A DNA stretch of 17,077 nucleotides from an uncultured Clostridia bacterium (GTDB lineage: Bacteria > Bacillota > Clostridia > TANB77 > CAG-508), in contig CARUQW010000021.1 in assembly GCA_949077355.1 (NCBI GenBank), positions 1 to 17,077 of the forward strand, in the 5' to 3' direction. The notes beneath the pieces were generated by a model, which did not search any database, had not been told where the DNA came from, and saw only the letters and a list, made by a program, of their open reading frames with translations. The position numbers and the translations under genes were made by a program. This document shows, one piece after another, positions 6,593-14,521 of the stretch. Each line of letters opens with the position of its first letter. Position 1 is the first letter of the stretch.

Positions 6593-7625
6593 ATGAAACT
6601 TTTTACATTTGGATCAAAGGATATAGGAATTGACCTAGGGACAGCTAACATTTTAGTAACTTTAAAAGGAAAAGGAATTGTATTAAAAGAACCATCTGTT
6701 GTTGCGATTGACAGAAAAATAGGAAATATTATGGCAACCGGAAATGAAGCAAAAGACATGCTTCGGAAGAACACCAGACCAAATTAAAGCAGTAAGACCT
6801 TTAAAAGATGGTGTGATTGCAGACTTTACAGCAACACAATTAATGCTTAAAAATTTAATTGAAAAAGTAAGTAGAAGGTATAATGTAGGAAAACCAAGAG
6901 TAGTAGTTGGAGTGCCTTCAGGGATTACAGAAGTAGAGGAAAGAGCAGTAGAAGAATCCGTTATTCAAGCAGGGGCAAAAGAAGTATATCTAATTGAGGA
7001 ACCAATGGCAGCAGCGATTGGAGCATCTTTAGACGTAGGAGAGCCAAGTGGAAGTATCATTGTAGATATAGGAGGGGGAACCACAGAAGTAGCTGTTATT
7101 TCACTAGGCGGAGTTGTTGTAAGTCATTCTTTACGTGTAGCAGGAGATGAACTAGATGAAGATATCGTAAATTACATTAAACGTGAGATGAATTTAGCAA
7201 TTGGAGAAACAACAGCAGAACAAATAAAAATGCAAATTGGATGTGCCATGCCATTAATGACAGAGATGTCAATGGAAGTAAGAGGAAGAGATTTAACAGA
7301 TGGATTACCTAGAAATATTATTGTAACTTCAACTCAAATTGAAGAAGCAATCAAAGAATCTGTTACAAAGATTGTTGAAATTGTAAAGATAACTTTAGAA
7401 AAAACACCACCAGAATTAGCATCTGACATCATGGAAAAAGGAATTGTGTTAGCTGGAGGAGGAGCCTTAATCCAAAACTTGGACAAACTATTAAGCGCTG
7501 AGACAGGAATGCCAGTGTATATAGCAGAAAACCCATTAGATTGTGTAGTTAAAGGAACAGGGAAAACCTTAGAAGATTTAGAAAGATTAAAGACTGTATT
7601 GATTAATGGCAGAAGGAGAAAATAA
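6593..7625 (+). CDS. mreB: rod-shape-determining actin homologue MreB, read through a +1 frameshift
   Basis: MreB forms membrane-bound filaments that guide cylindrical wall synthesis. The zero-frame part (57 residues) holds the first phosphate-binding loop GIDLGTANI and VVAIDRKIGNIMATGNEAKDML. The +1 frame (6765-7625, 286 residues) continues GRTPDQIKAVRPLKDGVIADF, then EEPMAAAIG, the second phosphate loop DIGGGTTEVAV and the adenosine loop GIVLAGGGALIQNL. The joined length of 343 residues is typical. The family has an invariant-looking MLGRTP here, which is exactly what skipping C6764 yields. Read in frame, translation ends at 6787 after 64 residues. ATG 6593 follows AGGAAAGG; an ATG five bases upstream meets a stop at once. 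MreB is normally needed for rod shape, and mreC and mreD follow closely, so a dead gene is unlikely. Confidence 0.94.
6761..6787 (+). other. +1 frameshift site in mreB at CGG-A
   Basis: The zero frame reads CTT CGG AAG AAC and stops at TAA 6785-6787. Skipping C6764 gives CTT GGA AGA ACA CCA, encoding the conserved LGRTP. Another CGGA lies only 25 bases upstream (6739-6742, read as ACC GGA) with no shift needed, so the quartet alone is not associated with an extra base. Confidence 0.82.
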
Positions 7626-7641
7626 GAGTAAGGAGTAAAAA

Positions 7642-8457
7642 ATGTATCGAAACAAAAAAGCTGGAATGATAGGGATTATCATAACTATTATTATTTTAAT
7701 ATTAATTGTTATTTTTTCAAATGGAGAATCGAATCATTCTTTTTTTGAGAATGTAGCTACTAATTTGGTCATGCCAATTCAAAATGGATTAACTTATTTA
7801 AAAAATAAAATTAGTGGGAACAATACATTTTTTACAGATATCAACAATTTGAAAGAAGAAAATAAATCCCTAAAAGAAAAAAACAGTGAATTAGAGCAAT
7901 CATTGAGGGAACTGGAAAATATCAAAACTCAAAACGAGACATTAAAAGAATATTTAAATTTAACAGAAAAATATGGTGAATACAAAACCATACCAGGCTA
8001 TGTGATTAATAAAGATATTAGTAATTATTCTAAGACGATTGTTATTAATTTAGGAAAAAAAGATGCTATTCAGGAAAATATGACAGTAATTGGTGATCAA
8101 GGATTAGTAGGACATGTTGTCTCTGTAACAGATACAACAGCTAAAGTACAAACTATTATTGACACAGCCAGTTCAGTAAGTTGTTCTATGAGTACAACCA
8201 AAGATAGTATTGTATGTAAAGGAACATTAGACGATAAATCATCCTTAAAAGCAATGTATATTCCAACAGAAGCTAATATTATCCAAGGAGATAGTATTGA
8301 AACATCTGGATTAGGAGGAATTTATCCAAAAGGAATTCATATAGGAACTGTTAAAAAAGTTACGAATACACAAAATATGACAGATCGATATGCATTAGTG
8401 GAAACAGCAGTAGATTTTGATAAATTAGATACGGTGTTAGTTATCACCAATCAATAA
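7642..8457 (+). CDS. mreC: rod-shape-determining protein MreC
   Basis: This encodes 271 residues: a short cytoplasmic start, one membrane segment at about 9-26 (MIGIIITIIILILIVIF), a coiled coil at about 68-105 rich in Leu, Glu and Lys (INNLKEENKSLKEKNSELEQ), then the extracellular beta-rich MreC domain containing GYVINKDISNYSKTIVINLG and VIGDQGLVGHVV. It links MreB filaments inside to the PBP2/RodA synthases outside. It starts 16 bases after mreB behind AAGGAG and ends 21 bases before mreD. No frameshift is needed and no CGG codon is present. Confidence 0.93.
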   Translation: MYRNKKAGMIGIIITIIILILIVIFSNGESNHSFFENVATNLVMPIQNGLTYLKNKISGNNTFFTDINNLKEENKSLKEKNSELEQSLRELENIKTQNETLKEYLNLTEKYGEYKTIPGYVINKDISNYSKTIVINLGKKDAIQENMTVIGDQGLVGHVVSVTDTTAKVQTIIDTASSVSCSMSTTKDSIVCKGTLDDKSSLKAMYIPTEANIIQGDSIETSGLGGIYPKGIHIGTVKKVTNTQNMTDRYALVETAVDFDKLDTVLVITNQ

Positions 8458-8478
8458 TAAAGCAAGGGAGGAAATCAA

Positions 8479-9012
8479 TTGAAAAAGACAGTGATTAATG
8501 TTTGTTTAAGTTTAACAATTATTTTAATTTATTTTTTGCAAGCAAACTTTTTCAGTTGGTTTACAATAGCAGGAATAATGCCAAACCTATTTGTAATAGC
8601 AATATTATTTATAGGTTTGTTTGGCACGAGAACAATGGGAGCAATTTATGGATTAGTAGTGGGAATCTTGTTAGATTTAATCATTGGAACCAAAGTAGGA
8701 ATTTATAGTATTGGATTAGGTTTGATAGGATTTTTAGCAGGTGTGTTCGACAAAAATTTTTCAAAAGATAGTAGAATGACGATTATGGTAATGGGAGTGG
8801 TAGCAACAGCTGCTTTTGAAGTTTTAGTTTTTTTATTGAACTATGTTTTTTTGGCTACTAATATAGAAATTGTAAACTTTGTTAAAATTTTAGTAATAGA
8901 AGTTATCTATAATCTAATTTTAACCATTATCTTATATCCGTTAATACAAAAATTTGGTTATTATATTGAAAATGAATATAAGGGCAATAAAATCTTAACA
9001 AGATACTTTTAA
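8479..9012 (+). CDS. mreD: rod-shape-determining membrane protein MreD
   Basis: This encodes 177 residues, nearly all hydrophobic, with about five membrane spans, including the family-like IAGIMPNLFVIAILFIGLFG and GAIYGLVVGILLDLIIGTKVG. MreD is the integral membrane partner of MreC in the elongation complex. It starts at TTG 8479 behind GGGAGG. It is the last gene before the inverted repeat at 9015-9128. Confidence 0.9.
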   Translation: MKKTVINVCLSLTIILIYFLQANFFSWFTIAGIMPNLFVIAILFIGLFGTRTMGAIYGLVVGILLDLIIGTKVGIYSIGLGLIGFLAGVFDKNFSKDSRMTIMVMGVVATAAFEVLVFLLNYVFLATNIEIVNFVKILVIEVIYNLILTIILYPLIQKFGYYIENEYKGNKILTRYF

Positions 9013-9014
9013 TA

Positions 9015-9128
9015 AAATTTAATTATATTTTTCTTTGTAACAATTCGGGGGGACCAATAAGCTACAGTCTGTTATTTATTACAGACTGTGCGATATTGGG
9101 AGTTACAAATAAAAATATAATTAAATTT
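9015..9128. repeat. 114-bp long inverted repeat with nested hairpins
   Basis: The 27-base outer arms (9015-9041 and 9102-9128) are complementary at 26 of 27 positions. Inside are a second stem, CCAATA/TATTGG (9054-9059, 9094-9099), and a third perfect 9-bp stem, ACAGTCTGT/ACAGACTGT (9064-9072, 9081-9089). A run of six G (9047-9052) lies unpaired between stems one and two. The whole block folds as one long hairpin and fills most of the space between mreD and mrdA. It could be a non-autonomous mobile element, a leader or attenuator RNA for mrdA, or an RNA processing site. It has no T tract like an intrinsic terminator. I match it to no known riboswitch. Confidence 0.85.
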
Positions 9129-9159
9129 ATAATATAGTTTTAAGAAAGAAGGTGATATT

Positions 9160-11274
9160 TTGGTAGGAAGAAAATCTACAAAAAAAGCAAATATAAATTT
9201 AAGATTTAACATTTTAACTGTTTTAATTTATATTGTTGGAATTATTCTAATTGCCAAATTATTCAGCCTTCAAATTGTACATGGAGCAGAATATAGGGAG
9301 CAATCTAATACAAGACTAACGAGGGAAAGTACATTAGAAGCATCTAGAGGAGCTATTTTAGATAAAACAGGAATCCCATTAGTTACTTCGAAAATGGAAT
9401 TTTCTTTAGAAATGTACAAAAGTAAAGTAGATACTGAAACACTAAATGCATCTATATTAAATATGATACAAGTATTAGAAAAATATGAATGTTCTTATTC
9501 CAATCTATTTCCAGTCAATATCGACCCATTTGAATTTACCATAGCAGACGAAACACTAAGTAAATGGAAAAAAGAGAATAATATTAATGAGGAAATGACA
9601 GCAGAGCAAGTATTCTATAAATTCAAAGATAAATATAAAATTCAAAATACAGACATGCAAGAAATTAGAAAAATAATAGCAATTCGTTATTTAATTGCAC
9701 AAAAAGGTTATAGTAGTACAAAATCAGTAACAATTTCAGAAGGAATACCACGAGAAGCAGTAGCAGAATTTAGTGAAAGTTCCGAAAAATTTGCGGGTAT
9801 TAATATTGTAGTGCAACCAGTAAGAGAATATACTTCAGGAAATTTAGCTTCCCATATTTTGGGGTATGCTGGAAAAATTAGTAGTGAAGAATATGAAAGC
9901 AGAAAAAATTATTATAGTCAAAACGATTTAATAGGAAAAACCGGAATTGAAAGTGTATTTGAAGAATACTTAAAAGGAAAAAATGGAACCAAGCAAATTG
10001 ATATGGCAGTAGATGGAACAACAACGGCGGAATATATTGCAAAAGAAGCAATAGCAGGGTCAGACGTAGTTCTTACCATTGATGCGAACCTTCAAAAAAT
10101 AACAGAAAATGCTTTAGCAGCTAATATACAAAAAATAGCAACAGGAGGTTTTGGAAAGGCCTATGATGCAAGAGCTGGTGCAGCAGTTGTAATGAATGTA
10201 AATTCAGGAGAAGTTTTGGCTATGGCCAGTTATCCTGATTATACGCCAGCAGACTTTGTTGGAGGAATTAGTAATGAGAATTGGGAAAAGTATAGAGATA
10301 ATGAAGCAAAACCATTGGTTAATAAAGTAACACAAAATTCCTATTCGCCAGGTTCAACGTTTAAAATGGTAACAGCAATTGCAGGATTAGAATCAGGGGT
10401 TATTAATTTAAAAACAACCATTAATGATACAGGAATCTATACAAAATATCGAGATTATCAACCAAGATGTTGGGTATATACAGATTACCATAGAGGTCAT
10501 GGATATTTAAATGTATCAGGAGCGATTGAAAAATCTTGTAACTATTTTTTCTATGAAACTTCGGACAGAATGGGAATTGATAACCTAGTAAGAGTCGCAA
10601 GATATTTTGGTTTAGGTTCTAAAACAGGAATTGAATTGCAAAGTGAAACAGCGGGAGCGTTGGCAAGTAAAGAAACATGGGCAAAATTACATCCCAATGA
10701 ACCGTGGGGACCAGGAAATGCATTACAAGCTGCTATCGGGCAAAGTGACAATGAATTTAGTCCATTGCAAATGGCGAAATATATTAGTATGCTTGCCAAT
10801 GGTGGAAAGAAAGTAGATGTTAGTATTGTAAAAACAATTCGAAATGCAGATGGTTCAGAAGCATCAAGAGAAGAAATTAATCAATTTGTTAATAAAAAAT
10901 TAGGATTAGAAGAAGACAATGCAGAAGATTTAGCGATTAATCAAAGCCATTTAAATGCAGTACTAGAAGGAATGAAATCAGTTACCAGTGATAGTGGAGG
11001 AACTGCTTATGTTAGATTTAAAGACTTTAACATTAGTGTAGGTGGAAAAACTGGTTCAGCAGAAGCACCAAACAATAAAGTACATGCATGGTTTGTAGGT
11101 TTTGCACCATTTGAAAATCCTGAAATTGCGATTGTTGTAATGGTTGAAAATGGAGGACACGGAAATTATACAGCAGAAGTAGTAAGAGATATTATGGCAG
11201 AATATTTTGGTATGAATACACAGAATGTAGAAGAAAATATGGATGCAATACCTTATGTTGAAATTATGCAATAA
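9160..11274 (+). CDS. mrdA: penicillin-binding protein 2, class B transpeptidase of the elongation machinery
   Basis: This encodes 704 residues. A membrane anchor lies at about 17-38 (ILTVLIYIVGIILIAKLFSL), followed by the dimerisation domain with the typical REQSNTRL and ASRGAILDKTG, then VREYTSGNLASHILGYAGKI and the transpeptidase domain. Active-site motifs are complete: SPGSTFK (Ser399, Lys402), SCN (459-461) and KTGS (630-633). It cross-links peptidoglycan during side-wall growth together with RodA and MreBCD, and is a beta-lactam target. The start is TTG 9160 with GGTGAT just upstream. An insert of about 60 residues within the N-terminal domain (about 125-185) is long but seen in clostridial PBP2. 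minC follows 23 bases later. Confidence 0.92.
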   Translation: MVGRKSTKKANINLRFNILTVLIYIVGIILIAKLFSLQIVHGAEYREQSNTRLTRESTLEASRGAILDKTGIPLVTSKMEFSLEMYKSKVDTETLNASILNMIQVLEKYECSYSNLFPVNIDPFEFTIADETLSKWKKENNINEEMTAEQVFYKFKDKYKIQNTDMQEIRKIIAIRYLIAQKGYSSTKSVTISEGIPREAVAEFSESSEKFAGINIVVQPVREYTSGNLASHILGYAGKISSEEYESRKNYYSQNDLIGKTGIESVFEEYLKGKNGTKQIDMAVDGTTTAEYIAKEAIAGSDVVLTIDANLQKITENALAANIQKIATGGFGKAYDARAGAAVVMNVNSGEVLAMASYPDYTPADFVGGISNENWEKYRDNEAKPLVNKVTQNSYSPGSTFKMVTAIAGLESGVINLKTTINDTGIYTKYRDYQPRCWVYTDYHRGHGYLNVSGAIEKSCNYFFYETSDRMGIDNLVRVARYFGLGSKTGIELQSETAGALASKETWAKLHPNEPWGPGNALQAAIGQSDNEFSPLQMAKYISMLANGGKKVDVSIVKTIRNADGSEASREEINQFVNKKLGLEEDNAEDLAINQSHLNAVLEGMKSVTSDSGGTAYVRFKDFNISVGGKTGSAEAPNNKVHAWFVGFAPFENPEIAIVVMVENGGHGNYTAEVVRDIMAEYFGMNTQNVEENMDAIPYVEIMQ

Positions 11275-11297
11275 AAAATTGAAAGAAGGATGTAAAA

Positions 11298-11909
11298 ATG
11301 AAAAATTGTGTTAGTATTAATTTAAAGAAAAATGAAATTGTTATTAAATTAAGTGACGAAGCGGAGCAAATTGAAATCATAGAAGCTTTGAAAAAAAAAT
11401 TAACAGAATTAAAAAAACTATATAAAGATGAAAAAACACCAATCATGGTAACTGGAAAAATATTAAAAAATAAAGAAATTGATGAAATCCAAGAACTAAT
11501 AAAAAGTAAGATTGATGTAGAAATAGAGTTTGATATGCCAAAAAGTTTGGGACTTCATAGTATCAAAAAAACGTTTGAAAAAGAAATAGCCATTTCAGAA
11601 ACAAAATTCCATAGAGGTTCTTTGCGTTCTGGACAAAAAATGGAATCAGAAGGAAGTTTGGTTATCATTGGTGATGTTAACTCAGGAGCAGAAGTGATGG
11701 CATCAGATAACATCATCGTATTAGGAGCTTTGAGAGGATTAGCCCATGCAGGAGCAAAAGGAAATAAGCAAGCTATTATAGCTGCTGGACTAGTAGATAC
11801 AGTACAAATTAGAATTGCTAATATTGTAAAAGAAATTGATCGTGATGAAGAACCTATGCATAAACAAGCCTATGTGAGCATTGAACATGATAAGATTATA
11901 ATTGAATAA
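11298..11909 (+). CDS. minC: septum site-determining protein MinC
   Basis: This encodes 203 residues. The N-terminal domain (about 1-100) is followed by the C-terminal beta-helix (about 100-203) with SLRSGQKMESEGSLVIIGDV, NSGAEVMASDNIIVLGALRG and LAHAGAKGN, which are MinC signatures. The RSGQ motif is the surface that binds MinD, so this MinC is expected to work with MinD to block FtsZ rings away from mid-cell. Unusually, minD is not next: the gene ends 2 bases from the end of a convergent minus-strand gene, so minD (and minE if present) must be elsewhere. ATG 11298 follows GAAGGATG. Confidence 0.92.
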   Translation: MKNCVSINLKKNEIVIKLSDEAEQIEIIEALKKKLTELKKLYKDEKTPIMVTGKILKNKEIDEIQELIKSKIDVEIEFDMPKSLGLHSIKKTFEKEIAISETKFHRGSLRSGQKMESEGSLVIIGDVNSGAEVMASDNIIVLGALRGLAHAGAKGNKQAIIAAGLVDTVQIRIANIVKEIDRDEEPMHKQAYVSIEHDKIIIE

Positions 11910-11911
11910 AA

Positions 11912-12274
11912 TTAGCCAAGCAGTAATAAAATTAAAGCAATAAAAAGCATTTCATCTTGAACACCTTCTTGATATAAGAAAAATAATAAACCAAGAATAA
12001 TGATATCATCTAGATACAATTGGATGCCTAATATTTCAAAAATTGGTTCCTCAATATCGTTGAAAAGCGGATTTTTGAAATTAATAGGACCAAAGGAGTA
12101 AAATCTAGATGATTTTTCATTTTTTTCAGAGGTGGTGTCAGAAGTTTTAGTGGTTTCTTCTATGAAATTGATATCTTTGTGTGAAGATTTGTCCTCAAGT
12201 GGATAGTGCTTACTCATATGCGTTGAATAAGGTCTATAATATTGATAATAATGATTATTATAAAAACTAGCCAT
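11912..12274 (-). CDS. conserved clostridial hypothetical membrane-tail protein
   Basis: This encodes 120 residues beginning MASFYNNHYYQYYRPYS. I chose ATG 12274 because AAGGAG lies about 10 bases upstream; longer in-frame starts lie inside the preceding gene. The middle is polar (Ser, Thr, Lys, Glu). The C-terminus is hydrophobic and distinctive: GIQLYLDDIIILGLLFFLYQ, EGVQDEMLF, then IALILLLLG, probably one membrane hairpin. I recall this tail in small clostridial proteins of unknown function but know no name. Its start overlaps the end of the upstream gene by 8 bases, so the two are translationally coupled. Confidence 0.7.
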   Translation of the reverse strand: MASFYNNHYYQYYRPYSTHMSKHYPLEDKSSHKDINFIEETTKTSDTTSEKNEKSSRFYSFGPINFKNPLFNDIEEPIFEILGIQLYLDDIIILGLLFFLYQEGVQDEMLFIALILLLLG

Positions 12275-12680
12275 TATGAGGACTCTCCTTGTTATTATCT
12301 TTGAAAATATCAGCAATTTTAGCAATATTCATTAAATTAGCATATTGGTCCAATTTTCCTTTTTTTTCTTCACGTAAATAAGGCTTTAAAGAATATAACA
12401 AATTGGATCTAGGGTCATTTGATTGGTTTAATTTTTCCATAACAGATTTCATTTTTAAAATGGTATTCATATCAATTTGACTAAAGTCAAAATTGTTATT
12501 GTTGGAAGTATTAGAAGAGTTATTGTTAGAAGAAGTATTAGAATTATTTTGTGACATCATAGAAGAAAAATTTTGTATCATTTCTGGTGGTATTTGGGAA
12601 ATTACATCATTTAACTCTCCCTTATTCATCATATCTTTTAGTTTATTCATTGTATTTTCGTCAAAATTTATATTATTCAA
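12267..12680 (-). CDS. conserved clostridial hypothetical protein with Asn/Ser linker
   Basis: This encodes 137 residues from TTG 12680, chosen because GAGGTGAT lies just upstream; GTG 12689 is in frame but falls inside that binding site. The N-terminal part is helical (NTMNKLKDMMNKGELNDVIS, QIPPEMIQNF). Then comes an almost pure Asn/Ser/Thr stretch at about 48-65, a second helical part, and the conserved-looking NDPRSNLLYSLKPYLREEKK with DQYANLMNIAKI. This C-terminal block recurs in Clostridia next to the hydrophobic-tail protein downstream. No enzymatic motif is visible. A sporulation or envelope role is possible but not shown. Confidence 0.68.
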   Translation of the reverse strand: MNNINFDENTMNKLKDMMNKGELNDVISQIPPEMIQNFSSMMSQNNSNTSSNNNSSNTSNNNNFDFSQIDMNTILKMKSVMEKLNQSNDPRSNLLYSLKPYLREEKKGKLDQYANLMNIAKIADIFKDNNKESPHNG

Positions 12681-12774
12681 ATTAATCACCTCTGTTATTA
12701 TTATATGAGAGAATATAAAAAACTTTCCTATTTATACTTTAGAAAATATAGTAATTTTATTAAACAGTCATGTG

Positions 12775-12830
12775 TTAACAATACATTGACATAACTTTTC
12801 TAAGACTGATAAAATTCAAACAATAAAATA
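12775..12830 (+). promoter_or_regulatory. shared promoter module, copy A, before the first pilin-like gene
   Basis: Contains TTGACA (12786-12791) and TAAAAT (12810-12815) separated by 18 bases. About 51 of 58 bases match the block at 14729-14786, including upstream TTAAC, the whole -35 region, and GACTGATAAAATTCAA around the -10. Such conservation outside the core boxes suggests a shared regulator site or recent duplication. Confidence 0.7.
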
Positions 12831-12836
12831 AAAATA

Positions 12837-12865
12837 TTGACAATAATTGTATAAATTGATAGTAT
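12837..12865 (+). promoter_or_regulatory. second possible promoter before the first pilin-like gene
   Basis: TTGACA (12837-12842) and TAGTAT (12860-12865) are separated by 17 bases, just downstream of copy A of the shared module. The predicted transcript would start about 45 bases before the gene. The second pilin-like gene lacks an equivalent. Confidence 0.5.
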
Positions 12866-12916
12866 AAAAAAGACTTTAGATATTTATAAAATTTACAAAA
12901 GAAAGGAATGAAATTT

Positions 12917-14350
12917 ATGTTCAAAAGAAAAGAAAGAGGAATTACTTTAATTGCATTAGTAATTACAATTATTGTACTTTTAATTTTAGCAGGAATATCA
13001 ATTGCATCATTAACAGGAAAAAATGGTATATTATCAAAAGCAAACATTTCAAAAACTGAAACAACCAAAGCAAATGCTGAAGAACAAGTACGAATAGCAG
13101 TAATGGGAAGTTATGATTCAGATGGGAAATTAGATATCAATCAGGTAAAAGATAACCTAAAAAAAATACAAGGTCAAGTGTCTGTATCAGATACAGATGG
13201 AGATTTTCCAGTAATAGCAATAGTAGATGGCTATAAATTTATAATTAATGGAGATGGAAACATTACATCAGAAGGATTAACACATATTATTAATACAGGT
13301 GATGTTACTGTAACTAATAAAGATGGTAGTACAATTCCACCTGTTGGAGCTGATGAAGGAACCGAATTGAAAATTACATTTACAGCTAGTGTAGAAAAGG
13401 GAACTATTACAAATGTAGAACCAGGAACTGTACAAGATGGACAAATAACCTATACAACAACAGGAACAGAAAAAGAAGTAGTATTCAAAATAACAGGACA
13501 AGTAGGAAATGACACTTGTGAAACATCATTTTCTGTATCATTAGAAAAATATTATATGAAATCTGAATTAAAAGCTAGTGATATTGCAAAATTTCCAGAT
13601 AGTTTTTATGGTTCAGAAGTAACAGGATATTCTTGTACTAGCAAAGGAGTATCTAAATGGAGAATTTTTTATGCAGATGATAGTAATATTTACTTAATAG
13701 CTGATGATTATATACATTATACAAATATTCCAAATAGTAAAGGTGGACATGCACCATCTAGATATAACGATTATATTATAACTTTTGATACTTTATATAA
13801 TGATTATTCAGGAAGTGCATGGATTTTAAACAATAGTTTAGCTAAAAATTGGTTAAATCAATATTTTAACTATACTCCTGATAATGGTGCAAGTTATCCA
13901 AATAGAACCCGAACAAGTCCTAATATCAAAGCAGTAGCTTATTTAATGGATACTAATATATGGAGTATCTATGCAGGAACTAATCAAGCTGATTATGCTA
14001 TTGCAGGACCTCCTATTGAAATGTATTGTAAATCATATAAACAAACTCATCCAACTAGTAATATAAGCTGTGATGTTACAGGAACAAATGGATATAATTA
14101 CTATAATGGAAGTGGATTGGCTAGTGATTATAATCAGATTTATGTAAAACCAACTAACGCTAAAGCTTATGCAACTTGGATTGCTTCTCCTGCTTCTTCA
14201 AATGAAGGTGTACTTTTACATGTAACTTATGAAGCTAATTTAAATACTCCTACTTATAATGCTTATTATCCAGGTTTTCGACCAATAGTTTGCTTAAACT
14301 CTGAAAAAATATTGAAGAAAACAGGTAAAGAAATATATGCATTACAATAG
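12917..14350 (+). CDS. pilin-like surface protein with a C-terminal receptor-type domain
   Basis: This encodes 477 residues from ATG 12917; AAAGGA is about 10 bases upstream, whereas ATG 12908 is too close to it. The N-terminus MFKRKERG-ITLIALVITIIVLLILAGIS is a class III (prepilin) signal: a short positive leader, Gly8 at the cleavage site and a long hydrophobic helix. Mature position 5 is Ala rather than the usual Glu. A helical region to about 70 is followed by DFPVIAIVDGYKFIINGDG, then a beta-rich Thr/Gly/Val domain (about 125-210) and a C-terminal domain (about 215-477) with KWRIFYADDSNIYLIADDYI, WLNQYF, ATWIASPAS and GFRPIVCLNS. That last domain recurs in many clostridial surface proteins and resembles DUF6273-type domains; its function is unknown. 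Probably displayed on the envelope or in a pseudopilus. No assembly genes lie nearby. Confidence 0.8.
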   Translation: MFKRKERGITLIALVITIIVLLILAGISIASLTGKNGILSKANISKTETTKANAEEQVRIAVMGSYDSDGKLDINQVKDNLKKIQGQVSVSDTDGDFPVIAIVDGYKFIINGDGNITSEGLTHIINTGDVTVTNKDGSTIPPVGADEGTELKITFTASVEKGTITNVEPGTVQDGQITYTTTGTEKEVVFKITGQVGNDTCETSFSVSLEKYYMKSELKASDIAKFPDSFYGSEVTGYSCTSKGVSKWRIFYADDSNIYLIADDYIHYTNIPNSKGGHAPSRYNDYIITFDTLYNDYSGSAWILNNSLAKNWLNQYFNYTPDNGASYPNRTRTSPNIKAVAYLMDTNIWSIYAGTNQADYAIAGPPIEMYCKSYKQTHPTSNISCDVTGTNGYNYYNGSGLASDYNQIYVKPTNAKAYATWIASPASSNEGVLLHVTYEANLNTPTYNAYYPGFRPIVCLNSEKILKKTGKEIYALQ

Positions 14351-14404
14351 CATAGATGTTAACCTGAAATAGAAAAATAAAAGATATATAGAGATAATTT
14401 AAAA

Positions 14405-14440
14405 TAAAAATCGTTTTAGACCTAAAGCGATTTTTTATTT
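14405..14440 (+). terminator. intrinsic terminator after the first pilin-like gene
   Basis: AAATCGTTTT (14408-14417) pairs with AAAGCGATTT (14424-14433), including one G-T pair, with loop AGACCT, followed by a T-rich tail. It begins about 55 bases after the stop codon. Confidence 0.8.
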
Positions 14441-14486
14441 AAAGAATATAAAATTTTACAATTTCTGTAAAAAACAGGAAATTTTA

Positions 14487-14515
14487 TTGACATAAGGTAT
14501 AAAAAATAGTATAAT
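14487..14515 (+). promoter_or_regulatory. strong promoter ahead of the putative structured RNA
   Basis: TTGACA (14487-14492) and TATAAT (14510-14515), both perfect, are separated by 17 bases. The next open gene starts 290 bases later and has its own promoter at 14740, so this one most likely drives the non-coding region from about 14522. Confidence 0.75.
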
Positions 14516-14521
14516 TAATAT

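Noticed and set aside
6744..7625. Separate N-terminally truncated MreB starting at ATG 6744
   Set aside because: It would lack the first phosphate loop; the missing part lies directly upstream in the other frame and joins at LGRTP.
609..7625. pcrA, radC and mreB as ordinary pseudogenes
   Set aside because: Each has a single lesion of identical type, all catalytic motifs remain intact, and two are normally indispensable genes. Random decay would not place an extra C before GGA three times.
9042..9101. T-box leader before mrdA
   Set aside because: The G run followed by ACC recalls a T-box bulge, but there is no specifier region, no GGUGG-ACC box and no terminator/antiterminator pair.
12493..12708. 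Plus-strand frame of Leu/Glu repeats
   Set aside because: It is the reverse strand of the Asn/Ser linker of the minus-strand gene and has no start signal.
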